From Burkholderia cepacia (GTDB taxonomy: Bacteria; Pseudomonadota; Gammaproteobacteria; Burkholderiales; Burkholderiaceae): 64,000 bases of DNA. The notes below the pieces were generated by a model. It worked only from the letters and a program-made list of their open reading frames with translations. It ran no database searches and was not told the origin of the DNA. Numbering within the stretch: position 1 is the stretch's first letter; the number at the start of each line of letters is the position of its first letter. Location of the stretch: positions 1,240,001 to 1,304,000 of the forward strand of contig NZ_CP013444.1 in assembly GCF_001718835.1 (NCBI RefSeq). Reading direction: 5' to 3'. Below, one piece after another: positions 7,366 through 15,701 of this stretch. The position numbers and the translations under genes are program-made.

Positions 7366-8994
7366 ATGCCGCCAACAGCAGACCGTAAATCACGCGAGCC
7401 GCGGCGGCTCCGACGCCGGTGCCTGGCCGGCGCGGCGCTGGTCGGAGGGCTGAGCTTCGCGCCCGGCGTCCACGCGCAGGAGGCGGGCGTGCCGCGGACG
7501 TTCGACGTGAATGCCTTCGTGGTGCGCGGCAACACGACGTTGCCGACGCTCGAGATCGAGAAGGCCGTGTATCCGTTCGAAGGGCCGGGCCGCACGCTCG
7601 CCGACGTGAACGCGGCGCGCGATGCGTTGCAGAAGGCGTACCAGGATCGCGGTTACCAGTCGGTCGTCGTCGAGCTGCCGCAGCAGCAGGTGAAGAACGG
7701 CGTGATCCTGCTGCAGGTGACCGAGGCGAAGGTCGGGCGCCTGCGCGTGGACGGCGCGAAATACAACTCGCCGCAGAACATCCGCGACGCGGTGCCCGCG
7801 CTCGCCGAAGGCCAGGTGCCCGATTTCAACCAGGCCCAGCAGCAGCTCACCGACCTGAACCGCTCGGCGGACCGCCAGGTGATTCCGGTCCTCAAGCCGG
7901 GCGCGTTGCCGCAGACGGTCGACGTCGACCTGAAGGTCGACGATCACAGCCCGCTGCACGGCTCGCTCGAGCTGAACAACGACAGCAGCCCGGGCACGTC
8001 GACGCTGCGCACGACCGCGAGCCTCAGCTATTCGAATCTGTGGCAGCTCGGCCACGTGATTTCCGGCACCTACGTGATCGCGCCGCAGCATCCGAACGAT
8101 GCGCGTGTCTATGCGTTCTCGTATCTCGCGCCGATCAAGGATTCGCGCTGGAGCTTCCTCGCGACGGTCGTGCATTCGGACAGCAACGTCGCGTCGGTCG
8201 GCAACACCAACGTGCTCGGCAAGGGCACCACGTACGGCTTCACCGCGATCTATTCGCTGCCGGCGACGGAGACCTATGCGCATTCGGTCAGCATCGAGAT
8301 CGATCGCAAGCATTACGACGAAGACGTGTCGCTGCCGGGGCAGGGTGGCTCGACGGCGCCGCTCACGTACGTGCCGGTGACGCTGTCGTACAACGGCCAG
8401 TTGAGCCTGAAGAACTCGCAGACATCGTTCTCGGCATCGGTGACGACGAACGTCCGCGGCCTCGGCAGCGACTGGGGCGCATGGGACAACAAGCGCTACA
8501 ACGCGACGCCCGATTTCGTGTACGGCAAGTTCGACGTGAACCACACGCAGCGCTTCGCGAACGACATGCAGGCCAACGCGCACGTGAACGCCCAGATCTC
8601 GAACTCGCCGCTCGTGTCGAGCGAGCAGTTCGCCGCGGGCGGGATGAACAGCGTGCGCGGCTACATGCAGGCCGAGGACACGGCCGACAGCGGCGTGATC
8701 GCGTCGCTCGAGCTGCGCAGCCCGTCGCTCGCGAAATGGCTCGGCGGCGCGGTCGGCAGCCGCGTGAACGAGTGGCGTTTCCACGCGTTCTTCGACGCGG
8801 CACACCTGTGGCTGCTGAGCCCGCTGCCGGAGCAGACGGCGCGCTTCAACCTGATGAGTGTCGGCGTCGGCACACGGGTGCAGATCATGAAGTATGCGAG
8901 CGCGGATTTCGAGGCCGGCTGGCCGTTGAAGGCGGGCGTCTATACGCGGCAGTACAGCCCGCGGTTCGATTTCTACGTAAGGCTGGGGTTCTGA
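7366..8994 (+). CDS. two-partner secretion outer-membrane transporter (ShlB/FhaC/HecB family)
   Basis: This 542-residue protein starts at an ATG after aaagggga. A signal peptide ends HAQ (about residue 38). A POTRA domain spans about residues 47-125 (FVVRGNTTLPTLEIEKAVYPF and a VILLQVTEAKVGRLRVDG strand). A 16-strand barrel follows, with the family signature GGMNSVRGYMQAED (VRGY of loop L6, near residue 430) and a C-terminal Phe for BAM insertion. TpsB proteins export a filamentous TpsA partner from the periplasm. No TpsA gene lies in the window. It precedes an ExbB-ExbD-TonB set, as I recall for PdtB (PA0692) in Pseudomonas aeruginosa. Confidence 0.85.
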   Translation: MPPTADRKSREPRRLRRRCLAGAALVGGLSFAPGVHAQEAGVPRTFDVNAFVVRGNTTLPTLEIEKAVYPFEGPGRTLADVNAARDALQKAYQDRGYQSVVVELPQQQVKNGVILLQVTEAKVGRLRVDGAKYNSPQNIRDAVPALAEGQVPDFNQAQQQLTDLNRSADRQVIPVLKPGALPQTVDVDLKVDDHSPLHGSLELNNDSSPGTSTLRTTASLSYSNLWQLGHVISGTYVIAPQHPNDARVYAFSYLAPIKDSRWSFLATVVHSDSNVASVGNTNVLGKGTTYGFTAIYSLPATETYAHSVSIEIDRKHYDEDVSLPGQGGSTAPLTYVPVTLSYNGQLSLKNSQTSFSASVTTNVRGLGSDWGAWDNKRYNATPDFVYGKFDVNHTQRFANDMQANAHVNAQISNSPLVSSEQFAAGGMNSVRGYMQAEDTADSGVIASLELRSPSLAKWLGGAVGSRVNEWRFHAFFDAAHLWLLSPLPEQTARFNLMSVGVGTRVQIMKYASADFEAGWPLKAGVYTRQYSPRFDFYVRLGF

Positions 8995-9064
8995 CGGATT
9001 TTTTTGATCGTGCCGCGCATCCGCATATCTGCGTATGGGGGGCGGCGCATTCGGGGAGTGGATC

Positions 9065-10435
9065 GTGAAGCGAGTCTTGTTTTTCCTGTTGGCGGTGATG
9101 CTCGGCGTGCTGCCCGGCATCGCGAACGCATGGTGGCAGAACGACTGGTCGTACCGGAAGGCGATCACGATCGACGCGAGCGCGAAAGGCGCGAACCTCG
9201 CGGAGTCGGCCGGCCGCGTGCCGCTGCTGATCCGCCTGCACTCGGGCAATTTCCAGTTCGACGGGCTGGCCGACAACGGCGCCGACATCCGCTTCGTCGC
9301 CGGCGACGACAAGACGCCGCTGAACTACCACGTCGAACAATACGATCCGGTGCTCGGCGTCGCGCTGATCTGGGTCGACGTGCCGAAGATGCCGGCCGGC
9401 GCCGCGGAGTCGATCTGGATGTACTACGGCAACAAGAAGGCGCCCGACGGCAGCAAGCCGGCCGAGACGTTCGATGCCGACTACACGCTCGTCTACCACT
9501 TCAACGGTGCGGCGGGCGCGCCGCCGAAGGACGCGACCGCGTATGCGAACAACGCGCAGAACGCGTCGTTCCGGACGGTCGAGGACGGCATCGTCGGCAA
9601 GGGCGCGCGGTTCGACGGTACGGGGTCGCTGACGTTGCCGGCAAGCGCATCGCTGAATGTAGCCGCCGGCGGCAGCTTCACGTTCAGCGCGTGGGTCAAG
9701 CCCTCGGCGCTGGCGCCGAACACGCTGCTCTACAGCCGTCGCGACGGCGCGAATGCGCTGCTGATCGGCCTCGACAACGGCGTGCCGTTCGCGGAAGTCC
9801 AGGGCGCGGCCGGCAATCCGGCGCCGGTGCGCACGCCGGCTGCGTCGCCGGTCGCCGCGAACCAGTGGACCTATCTCGCGGTCACGGCCGACGGCAAGAA
9901 CCTCACCGTCTACGTGAACGGCAAGCCGGCCGCGCAGGTCGCCGCGGCGCTGCCGGCCCTGACGGGCGCGGCCGCGGTCGGCGCGGACGTCGCGGGCGCG
10001 CCGGCCGGCTTCACGGGCTACGCCGGCGCGCTCGACGAACTGCGCCTGTCGAAGATCGCGCGCTCGCCGGCCGCGATCGCGGTCGACGCGCTCGCGCAGG
10101 GTTCGGAATCGAAGCTCGTCGCGTACGGCGCCGACGAGAAGCAGTCGGGCTTCGGCTTCGGCTACTTCGGCGTGATCGTGCAGTCGGTGACCGTCGACGC
10201 GTGGGTCGTCATCACGATCCTGCTCGGCATGGCGCTCGTTTCGTGGATCGTGATGTGGACCAAGGCGCGCTACGTCGGCACCGTCGACAAGGCGAACCAG
10301 TATTTCGTGCAGCGTTTCCGCGAAGTGGCGGGCCGCCACCTGGTCGGTCTTGCGCATGTCGACGAAGCGCAGCGCCGACGGCCGCCGGCTGTACCAGTCG
10401 TCGCTGTACCGGCTGTACAAGGCCGGCGTGCATGA
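9065..10435 (+). CDS. DUF2341-LamG-ExbB fusion, N-terminal part (reading frame broken by a frameshift)
   Basis: The GTG start at 9065 follows a gggga ribosome site and gives KRVLFFLLAVMLGVLPG, a signal peptide ending ANA. A DUF2341 domain follows (WWQNDWSYRKAITID, then IWVDVPKMPAGAAESIWMYY). Next comes a LamG/jelly-roll domain of about 170 residues (GSFTFSAWVKP, GYAGALDELRLSKIARSP) and one membrane helix (VDAWVVITILLGMALVSWIVMW). That helix equals TM1 of the MotA/TolQ/ExbB family. The frame then degenerates after about 10385 into Arg/Pro-rich sequence. The rest of ExbB continues in the +1 frame in the next entry, so the two are one gene with a frameshift around 10340-10385. Inner-membrane proton channel with a large periplasmic extension. 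Confidence 0.75.
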   Translation: MKRVLFFLLAVMLGVLPGIANAWWQNDWSYRKAITIDASAKGANLAESAGRVPLLIRLHSGNFQFDGLADNGADIRFVAGDDKTPLNYHVEQYDPVLGVALIWVDVPKMPAGAAESIWMYYGNKKAPDGSKPAETFDADYTLVYHFNGAAGAPPKDATAYANNAQNASFRTVEDGIVGKGARFDGTGSLTLPASASLNVAAGGSFTFSAWVKPSALAPNTLLYSRRDGANALLIGLDNGVPFAEVQGAAGNPAPVRTPAASPVAANQWTYLAVTADGKNLTVYVNGKPAAQVAAALPALTGAAAVGADVAGAPAGFTGYAGALDELRLSKIARSPAAIAVDALAQGSESKLVAYGADEKQSGFGFGYFGVIVQSVTVDAWVVITILLGMALVSWIVMWTKARYVGTVDKANQYFVQRFREVAGRHLVGLAHVDEAQRRRPPAVPVVAVPAVQGRRA

Positions 10436-10871
10436 AATCCACAGCCGCGTGGACGGCAACGGCCGTACGGTGATCACGTCCGAATCGATCGAGGCGATCC
10501 GCGCGTCGATGGACGCGACGCTCGTGCGCGAGAACCAGCGGCTGTCGAAGTCGATGGTGCTGCTGACGATCGCGATCTCGGGCGGCCCGTTCCTCGGGCT
10601 GCTGGGCACGGTGGTCGGCGTGATGATCACGTTCGCGGCGATCGCGGCGGCCGGCGACGTCAACGTGAACGCGATCGCGCCGGGTATCGCGGCCGCGCTG
10701 CTCGCGACGGTCACGGGCCTGTTCGTCGCGATCCCCGCGCTGTTCGGCTACAACTACCTGCTGATCCGCAACAAGAACGTGACCGCGAACATGCAGGTGT
10801 TCGTCGACGAATTCGTCACGCGCCTCGCCGAAGCCCATCGCGCGCCCGATCACGCGGTGCTGGCCGACTGA
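10350..10871 (+). CDS. ExbB (MotA/TolQ/ExbB channel), C-terminal part after the frameshift
   Basis: This 173-residue frame (from TTG 10350 or ATG 10356) carries DGRRLYQSSLYRLYKAGVHEI and then the two remaining ExbB helices: ISGGPFLGLLGTVVGVMITF and IAPGIAAALLATVTGLFVAIP. These are the strongly conserved proton-channel helices of ExbB/TolQ. On its own it lacks TM1 and a ribosome site, so it is most likely the continuation of the preceding frame. Either the strain carries a broken exbB or one base is wrong in the sequence. The overlap has no homopolymer or slippery heptamer that would suggest programmed frameshifting. Confidence 0.75.
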   Translation: MRMSTKRSADGRRLYQSSLYRLYKAGVHEIHSRVDGNGRTVITSESIEAIRASMDATLVRENQRLSKSMVLLTIAISGGPFLGLLGTVVGVMITFAAIAAAGDVNVNAIAPGIAAALLATVTGLFVAIPALFGYNYLLIRNKNVTANMQVFVDEFVTRLAEAHRAPDHAVLAD

Positions 10872-10895
10872 CCGCATCGCACGCAGGAGACCACC

Positions 10896-11306
10896 ATGCA
10901 GGTTCAGGACGACGACAAGCCGTACGACGACATCAACATCACGCCGATGCTCGACCTCGCATACGTGCTGCTGATCATCTTCATCATCATGACGACCGCG
11001 TCGGTGCAGGGCATCAAGGTCGACCTGCCGAAGGCGAGCTCGTCCGCGAGCCTCGCGAAGCCGAAGACGAAGGCGATCACGGTCGCCGATTCGGGGCAGG
11101 TGTTCCTCGACGCGTACCCGGTGACGATGGACGAACTCGAGAGCCGGCTGCGCACCGAGAAGGCGACCAACCCGGAATTCCCGATCGTGCTGAAGGGCGA
11201 CGCGGCCGTGCAGTACCAGAAGGTCATGGACGTGCTCGACCTGCTGCGCCGCCTCGACCTGTCGCAGGTCGGGCTCGTGACCGGCAAGGCGAAGCAGGGC
11301 GGCTGA
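10896..11306 (+). CDS. exbD: ExbD/TolR biopolymer transport protein
   Basis: This 136-residue protein has one N-terminal membrane helix with the essential Asp (MLDLAYVLLIIFIIM, D20) preceded by the DINITPM signature. A periplasmic domain follows (ITVADSGQVFLDAYPVT and FPIVLKGDAAVQYQKVMDVLDLL). It couples the ExbB proton channel to TonB. The start ATG follows caggagaccacc, 24 bases after the exbB stop, and the tonB gene starts 4 bases after its own stop. Full-length and apparently functional, in contrast with the broken exbB upstream. Confidence 0.92.
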   Translation: MQVQDDDKPYDDINITPMLDLAYVLLIIFIIMTTASVQGIKVDLPKASSSASLAKPKTKAITVADSGQVFLDAYPVTMDELESRLRTEKATNPEFPIVLKGDAAVQYQKVMDVLDLLRRLDLSQVGLVTGKAKQGG

Positions 11307-11310
11307 CGCG

Positions 11311-12009
11311 ATGGAAATGACCTACAACGGCGGCCCGCCGGACAAGGGCCCCGGCCGCTACGTGAAGCCCGTCGCGATCGCACTGGTGCTTGCCGGCGTG
11401 GCCGCGCTGATCTGGCGTTTCGCGGGCGATACGGCAGGCGTGAAGCGCGTGAGCGCGCCGCAGGTGACGACGGTGATCCCGCTGCCGCCGCCACCTCCGC
11501 CGCCGAAGCAGAAGCCGCCGCCCGAGAAGGTGAAGGAGGAGGTCAAGACGCCGGTCGAGCGGCCGACGATCGCGCCGAAGCCGTCCGAGGCGCCGAAGCC
11601 GTCGGACAACCAGCCGAAGCAGATGACGATGAATGCCGACGCGCAGGCGGGCAGCGACAACTTCGGCATCGGCGCGGGCGACGGCTCGGGCATGCTGGGC
11701 AGCGGCGGGGGCGGCAAGTTCGGCAACGCGAGCTACGCGCAATACATGGTGTACGTGCTGCAGCGCGCGATCGAGCAGGACAAGGGCGTGCAGGAGGCCG
11801 GCGGCGCGCGTTTCGCGGGCAGCCTGAACCTGTGGATGGACACGTCGGGGCGGATCACGAAGGTCACGATCGCGCAGTCCACCGGCGACGCGAAGATCGA
11901 CGCGGCCGTCGTCGCGGCGGTCGAGGCGCTCGGCAGGGTCGACGAGGTGCCGCCGCCCGCGACCGCGTATCCGGTGCTCGTCAAGCTTCAGGGGCGCAAG
12001 CCGGCATGA
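11311..12009 (+). CDS. TonB family energy transducer
   Basis: This 232-residue protein has one N-terminal membrane helix (PVAIALVLAGVAALIWRF), a proline/lysine-rich periplasmic linker (PLPPPPPPPKQKPPP, then PKPSEAPKPSD), a Gly-rich spacer and a C-terminal TonB domain of about 85 residues (LNLWMDTSGRITKVTIAQSTGDAKIDAAV). It passes proton-motive energy from ExbB-ExbD to an outer-membrane client. The nearest client candidates are the TpsB transporter and the porin on either side, since no TonB-dependent receptor with a plug domain is in the window. It corresponds in position to TonB4 of the Pseudomonas aeruginosa pdt locus (from memory). Confidence 0.85.
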   Translation: MEMTYNGGPPDKGPGRYVKPVAIALVLAGVAALIWRFAGDTAGVKRVSAPQVTTVIPLPPPPPPPKQKPPPEKVKEEVKTPVERPTIAPKPSEAPKPSDNQPKQMTMNADAQAGSDNFGIGAGDGSGMLGSGGGGKFGNASYAQYMVYVLQRAIEQDKGVQEAGGARFAGSLNLWMDTSGRITKVTIAQSTGDAKIDAAVVAAVEALGRVDEVPPPATAYPVLVKLQGRKPA

Positions 12010-12102
12010 CGATGCGCGCGCGAAAACGACGAAGGAATCATGGGGTGGCGCCGTCGCACGGATGCCGCCGGAAAAGAAACGGATATTGTTCGGAGTCCTT
12101 TG

Positions 12103-13917
12103 ATGAAGCGGAAGATGAACGGACGGGGTGGGGTACCCCGCAGCGGCGCGCTGCCCGCGCGCCTGTCGCGCGTCGGCGCGGCGGTGCTCACGCTCGGGCT
12201 GACGTGCGCGTCCGCCGCGCACGGGCAATCGCTCGAGGCGCAGGCGGCCTCGGGGAAAGCCGCGCCGACCGAGAGCGTGGTGATCAACCTGATCAACCTG
12301 CTCGTGAAGCGCGGCGTGCTCACGCAGCAGAACGCGAACGAGCTGATCAGCGAAGCACGCACGGAAGCCGTGCAGGCGAAGGCGGCCCGCGCGCCGGGTG
12401 CGCCGGTCGTGGCGGGTGCGGGCATCGTCAACCCGCCGACGCAGCCGGGCGATGTCGCGGTGCCGTACGTACCGCAGCTCGTGCGCGACCAGATCCGCGA
12501 CCAGGTGAAGCAGGAAGTGATCGCGCAGGCGAAGGCCGAGAACTGGGCGCAGCCGAACACGTTCCCCGACTGGGTGTCGCGCATCAAGCTCGACGGCGAC
12601 CTGCGCGTGCGCGACGAGTATCACTTCTACGGCAGCCGCAACGCGAACAACGTGACGAACTTCGCGGCGATCAACCAGGGCAACGGGTTCGACATCAACC
12701 CGAACACCAACACGACGCAGCTGCCGACGCAGAACACCACGCAGAACCGCAACAACCTGCTGCGTTACCGCGCACGGCTCGGCGTGACGGCGACGTTGTC
12801 CGACGAGATGATCGCCGGCATCCAGCTCGCGAGCGGCAACGACAACGGGCCCGTGTCGACCACCGCGACCGCGGGCGGCGGCTTCGCGAAGAAGAACATC
12901 TGGCTGAACAAGGCGTTCTTCGCGTACAGGCCGACGTCGTGGCTGAACCTGACGGCCGGCCGTTTCGACAATCCGTTCTTCAAGTCGGACCTGGTGTTCT
13001 CGGACGACCTGATGATGGACGGGCTCGCCGCGAACCTGCGCCATGCGCTGCCGTGGAATCCGGACGTCACGCTGTTCGGCACGCTCGGCGTGTTCCCGAT
13101 CCAGTACACGAGCGAGAACTTCCCGTCGAACAGCACCGACAAGGCCGGCAGCGACACGAAGTGGATGTTCGGCGCGCAATTTGGCGCCGACTGGAAGATC
13201 GATGCGAAGAACCGGCTGCGTGGCGCGGTCGCGTACTACGACTTCCAGAACATGCGCGGCACGCTGTCGTCGCCGTGCGCGCTGTATCTCGGCGCGACGA
13301 GCTGCAGCACCGACAACGAGGCGCCGGCATTCATGCAGGGCGGCAACACGCTGATCGCGCTGCGCAACATCGTGCAGAACCCGAACCTCGCGCCGGGCAT
13401 GACGCCGCAGCCGCAGCTCTTCGGGCTCGCGTACAACTACCGGCTGCTCGACCTGAAGGCGCAGTGGGATACGGTCGTCGCCGACCGCTTCAAGCTGCGT
13501 CTGGACGGCGAATACGTGCGCAACCTCGCGTACAACGACAACAAGGCGTTCGCGGCGGCGTCACTGCCGGTCAACAACTACGAATCGACGTCGGTCAACG
13601 CGACGCGTGCCGACTACCGCAGCGGCCCGAACGGTTTCCTCGCGAAGGCGACGTTCGGCGAGCCGGAGCCGCGCGAGAAGGGCCAGTGGAACTTCTCGAT
13701 CGCATACAAGTACCTGCAGCCGGACGCCGTGCTCGACGCGTTCAACGATCCCGACTTCCACCTGGGCGGCACCAACGCGCGCGGCTACGTGCTCGGCGCC
13801 GCCTACGCGGTTGCGCGGGATACGTGGGTGTCGGCCCGTTACCTGAGCTCGAAGGAAGTGTACGGGCCGCCGGTATCGATCGACGTGCTGCAGATCGAGC
13901 TGAATGCTCGCTTCTGA
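12103..13917 (+). CDS. putative outer-membrane porin (porin_5-like)
   Basis: This 604-residue protein has a signal peptide (AAVLTLGLTCASAAHG), a Ser/Thr-flanked coiled segment with LVKRGVLTQQNANELISEA, and a C-terminal barrel. The barrel is seen from alternating strands such as IKLDGDLRVRDEYHF, LNLTAGRFDNPFF and WNFSIAYKYLQPD, with a terminal Phe (LNARF). The LVKRGV..QNANEL segment and FDNPFF block are typical of the putative-porin family found in TonB gene clusters. The ATG at 12103 follows ggagtcctttg. The substrate is unknown. The following gene begins 12 bases later. Confidence 0.75.
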   Translation: MKRKMNGRGGVPRSGALPARLSRVGAAVLTLGLTCASAAHGQSLEAQAASGKAAPTESVVINLINLLVKRGVLTQQNANELISEARTEAVQAKAARAPGAPVVAGAGIVNPPTQPGDVAVPYVPQLVRDQIRDQVKQEVIAQAKAENWAQPNTFPDWVSRIKLDGDLRVRDEYHFYGSRNANNVTNFAAINQGNGFDINPNTNTTQLPTQNTTQNRNNLLRYRARLGVTATLSDEMIAGIQLASGNDNGPVSTTATAGGGFAKKNIWLNKAFFAYRPTSWLNLTAGRFDNPFFKSDLVFSDDLMMDGLAANLRHALPWNPDVTLFGTLGVFPIQYTSENFPSNSTDKAGSDTKWMFGAQFGADWKIDAKNRLRGAVAYYDFQNMRGTLSSPCALYLGATSCSTDNEAPAFMQGGNTLIALRNIVQNPNLAPGMTPQPQLFGLAYNYRLLDLKAQWDTVVADRFKLRLDGEYVRNLAYNDNKAFAAASLPVNNYESTSVNATRADYRSGPNGFLAKATFGEPEPREKGQWNFSIAYKYLQPDAVLDAFNDPDFHLGGTNARGYVLGAAYAVARDTWVSARYLSSKEVYGPPVSIDVLQIELNARF

Positions 13918-13929
13918 CCGGAGCCGCGG

Positions 13930-14616
13930 ATGAAGACCACGCAACACGCGATCGTCGCGGCCGGCCTCGCCGGTGCGCTGCTGCTGGCCGCCGGCGGCGC
14001 CGGCGCGCAGAGCATCGAGGACAAGCTGCGCAGCCAGTTGCGCTCGACCGTACAGGAGCTGCGCCAGCTGCAGGACAGCCAGGCGCAGTTGCAGAGCGAC
14101 AAGGCGGCGGCCGAGAAGCAGCGCGACGACGCGCTCGCACAGTTGAAGGCGGCGCAGGCGCAACTCGCGGCGGCCAAGGGGCAGTCGGGCGGCGAAGCGG
14201 CCGCGAGGCGCGCGCTGGCGCAGGAGCGGGCGGGCCGCGAGCAGGACGCGAAGTCGCTGGCGAAATACAAATCGTCCTACGAGGACCTGCTGGCCGTGTC
14301 GCGTGCCCGCGATGCGCAGCACACGCAACTGCAGAAGGACGTTGCCGCGCGTGACACGCAGCTGAAAACCTGCCAGGCACACAATGCCGAGCTGTATCGC
14401 GTGGGGCACGAGATTCTCGACGCGTACGAGCATGTCGGCATCGGCACGCTGTTCTCGTCGCGTCAGCCGTTCGCGCAGTCGGCGCGCGTGAAGTACGACG
14501 ATCTCGCGCAACGCTACGGCGATGCGCTGTATGCGGGCAAGTACGATCCGGCCGCACGCGCGGCGAACCCGGCAAGCGCGACCGCTGCGGCGTCCGCGCC
14601 CGCCGGCGCTCAGTGA
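13930..14616 (+). CDS. periplasmic coiled-coil protein
   Basis: This 228-residue protein has a signal peptide (HAIVAAGLAGALLLAAGGAGA) followed by a long Gln/Lys/Ala-rich coiled coil (residues about 35-150, for example LRQLQDSQAQLQSDKAAAEK). A small C-terminal part has YRVGHEILDAYEHVGIGTLF and an Ala-rich tail. I do not know the family by name. The coiled coil could form a scaffold or tether for the adjacent TonB and porin components. It starts 12 bases after the porin stop and is probably co-transcribed. Confidence 0.6.
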   Translation: MKTTQHAIVAAGLAGALLLAAGGAGAQSIEDKLRSQLRSTVQELRQLQDSQAQLQSDKAAAEKQRDDALAQLKAAQAQLAAAKGQSGGEAAARRALAQERAGREQDAKSLAKYKSSYEDLLAVSRARDAQHTQLQKDVAARDTQLKTCQAHNAELYRVGHEILDAYEHVGIGTLFSSRQPFAQSARVKYDDLAQRYGDALYAGKYDPAARAANPASATAAASAPAGAQ

Positions 14617-14679
14617 CGGAGCGGGGCTTCCATCGCGCGGGCGACCCGATCGATTCGTTGAAACAAGGAAGAGAGAGCC

Positions 14680-15246
14680 ATGCTGGACAGCAAGATGGGA
14701 ACGTCGGGCGACCGCCCGGCACAGGATGCGCTGATCGATGCGATCGGCGTCGACGAACTCGCGGACGTGTTCCGCAATGCGGGCTACCGCGTGACGGCGG
14801 CCGAGCAGAACGGCGCGGTGCAGCTGATGAGCGCGAGCCAGGGCATCGGCTTCGCGGTGCGCTTCGGCAACGCCGCGCCGCCGCAGGGCGAGGCCGCGGG
14901 CGCGCCGATTGCGCGCTACCTCGACTACACGCTCGGCTGCGTGCTGCAGGTGCAGGGCGACCTGCCCGCGCAGCTGGTGGCCGACTGGAACCGGACCAAG
15001 CGCTTCGCGCGTCTCGCGAGCCACGGGCAGTTTCTCGCGCTGGAAATGGACGTGATCGTCGCGGGCGGCGTGTCCGAGCGCTACCTGCGCTCGACGATCG
15101 AGCTGTGGGACCGGCTGATCCAGGAATTCCTGCTGCACCTGCGCAACCGTCCCGCGATGGCCGAGCAGGAAGCCGCCGCCCGCGCGGGTAGCGACCCGCA
15201 GACCGACGACGCAGGGCAGGGGCGCGCGGAAGCCGCCGCGCAATGA
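14680..15246 (+). CDS. YbjN-fold (type III chaperone-like) protein
   Basis: This 188-residue protein has an N-terminal DELADVFRNAGYRVTAAE segment, then strands and LVADWNRTKRFARLASHGQFLALEMD. That is the WN..KRFAR pattern of the YbjN family with its secretion-chaperone-like fold. The C-terminal helix LWDRLIQEFLLHLRNRP also fits. It is cytoplasmic with no signal peptide. YbjN proteins have poorly defined roles in motility and stress. It overlaps the next gene by 4 bases (ATGA), so they are coupled. Confidence 0.65.
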   Translation: MLDSKMGTSGDRPAQDALIDAIGVDELADVFRNAGYRVTAAEQNGAVQLMSASQGIGFAVRFGNAAPPQGEAAGAPIARYLDYTLGCVLQVQGDLPAQLVADWNRTKRFARLASHGQFLALEMDVIVAGGVSERYLRSTIELWDRLIQEFLLHLRNRPAMAEQEAAARAGSDPQTDDAGQGRAEAAAQ

Positions 15247-15701
15247 CCGGCGCCGGCCGGATCGGCGCGGCGCTGCGTGCGCTGCTGACACGCGGCCGGC
15301 CGGCGCGGCGCGGCCCGGTGGCGGTCGGCGACGCGCCGGCCGCGTGGGCCGACTATGCGCAGCGCGTCGCGCAGCGGCTGGCAGCGGCGCTCGACGGCAC
15401 GGACGCGGCGGCATCCCGCTTGCGCGCGCAGCTCGAACGTGATGCGGCGCGCAGCGAGGACGACGAGCACGGCGACGCGCCCCCGGCGCTGCGGCTGAAG
15501 GCGTGGCTCGACCGGCGCGGCCACATCGAGCGGGTCGAGAGCGCGCCGGCGTTCGCGCCGGACGTCGCCGCGGACCTGCGCTCGGCGCTGGTCGGCCGGG
15601 CGGTCGGCGCGGCGCCGCCACGCGGGATGGCGCAGCCGCTGGTCGTGCGGGTGCGCGTTGCGGTTCAGGACAGCAGTCAGACAGGACAGGAACGATCGTG
15701 A
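15243..15701 (+). CDS. small TonB C-terminal-like protein
   Basis: This 152-residue protein has an Arg-rich start, a helix (WADYAQRVAQRLAAALDG) and a strand-turn unit LKAWLDRRGHIERVESAPAF followed by LVVRVRVAV. This resembles the C-terminal domain of TonB-type transducers (W.D..G.I..V) without the membrane anchor or proline linker. A second gene of the same design is at 19317-19793. Both sit in the Ton cluster and could be partner modules of the energy transducer. The family call is by eye and moderate. It overlaps the following gene at GTGA. Confidence 0.5.
   Translation: MTGAGRIGAALRALLTRGRPARRGPVAVGDAPAAWADYAQRVAQRLAAALDGTDAAASRLRAQLERDAARSEDDEHGDAPPALRLKAWLDRRGHIERVESAPAFAPDVAADLRSALVGRAVGAAPPRGMAQPLVVRVRVAVQDSSQTGQERS

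Noticed and set aside
10340..10385. Programmed ribosomal frameshift in exbB
   Set aside because: No slippery heptamer, homopolymer or following hairpin is visible. A mutation or base-call error is more likely.
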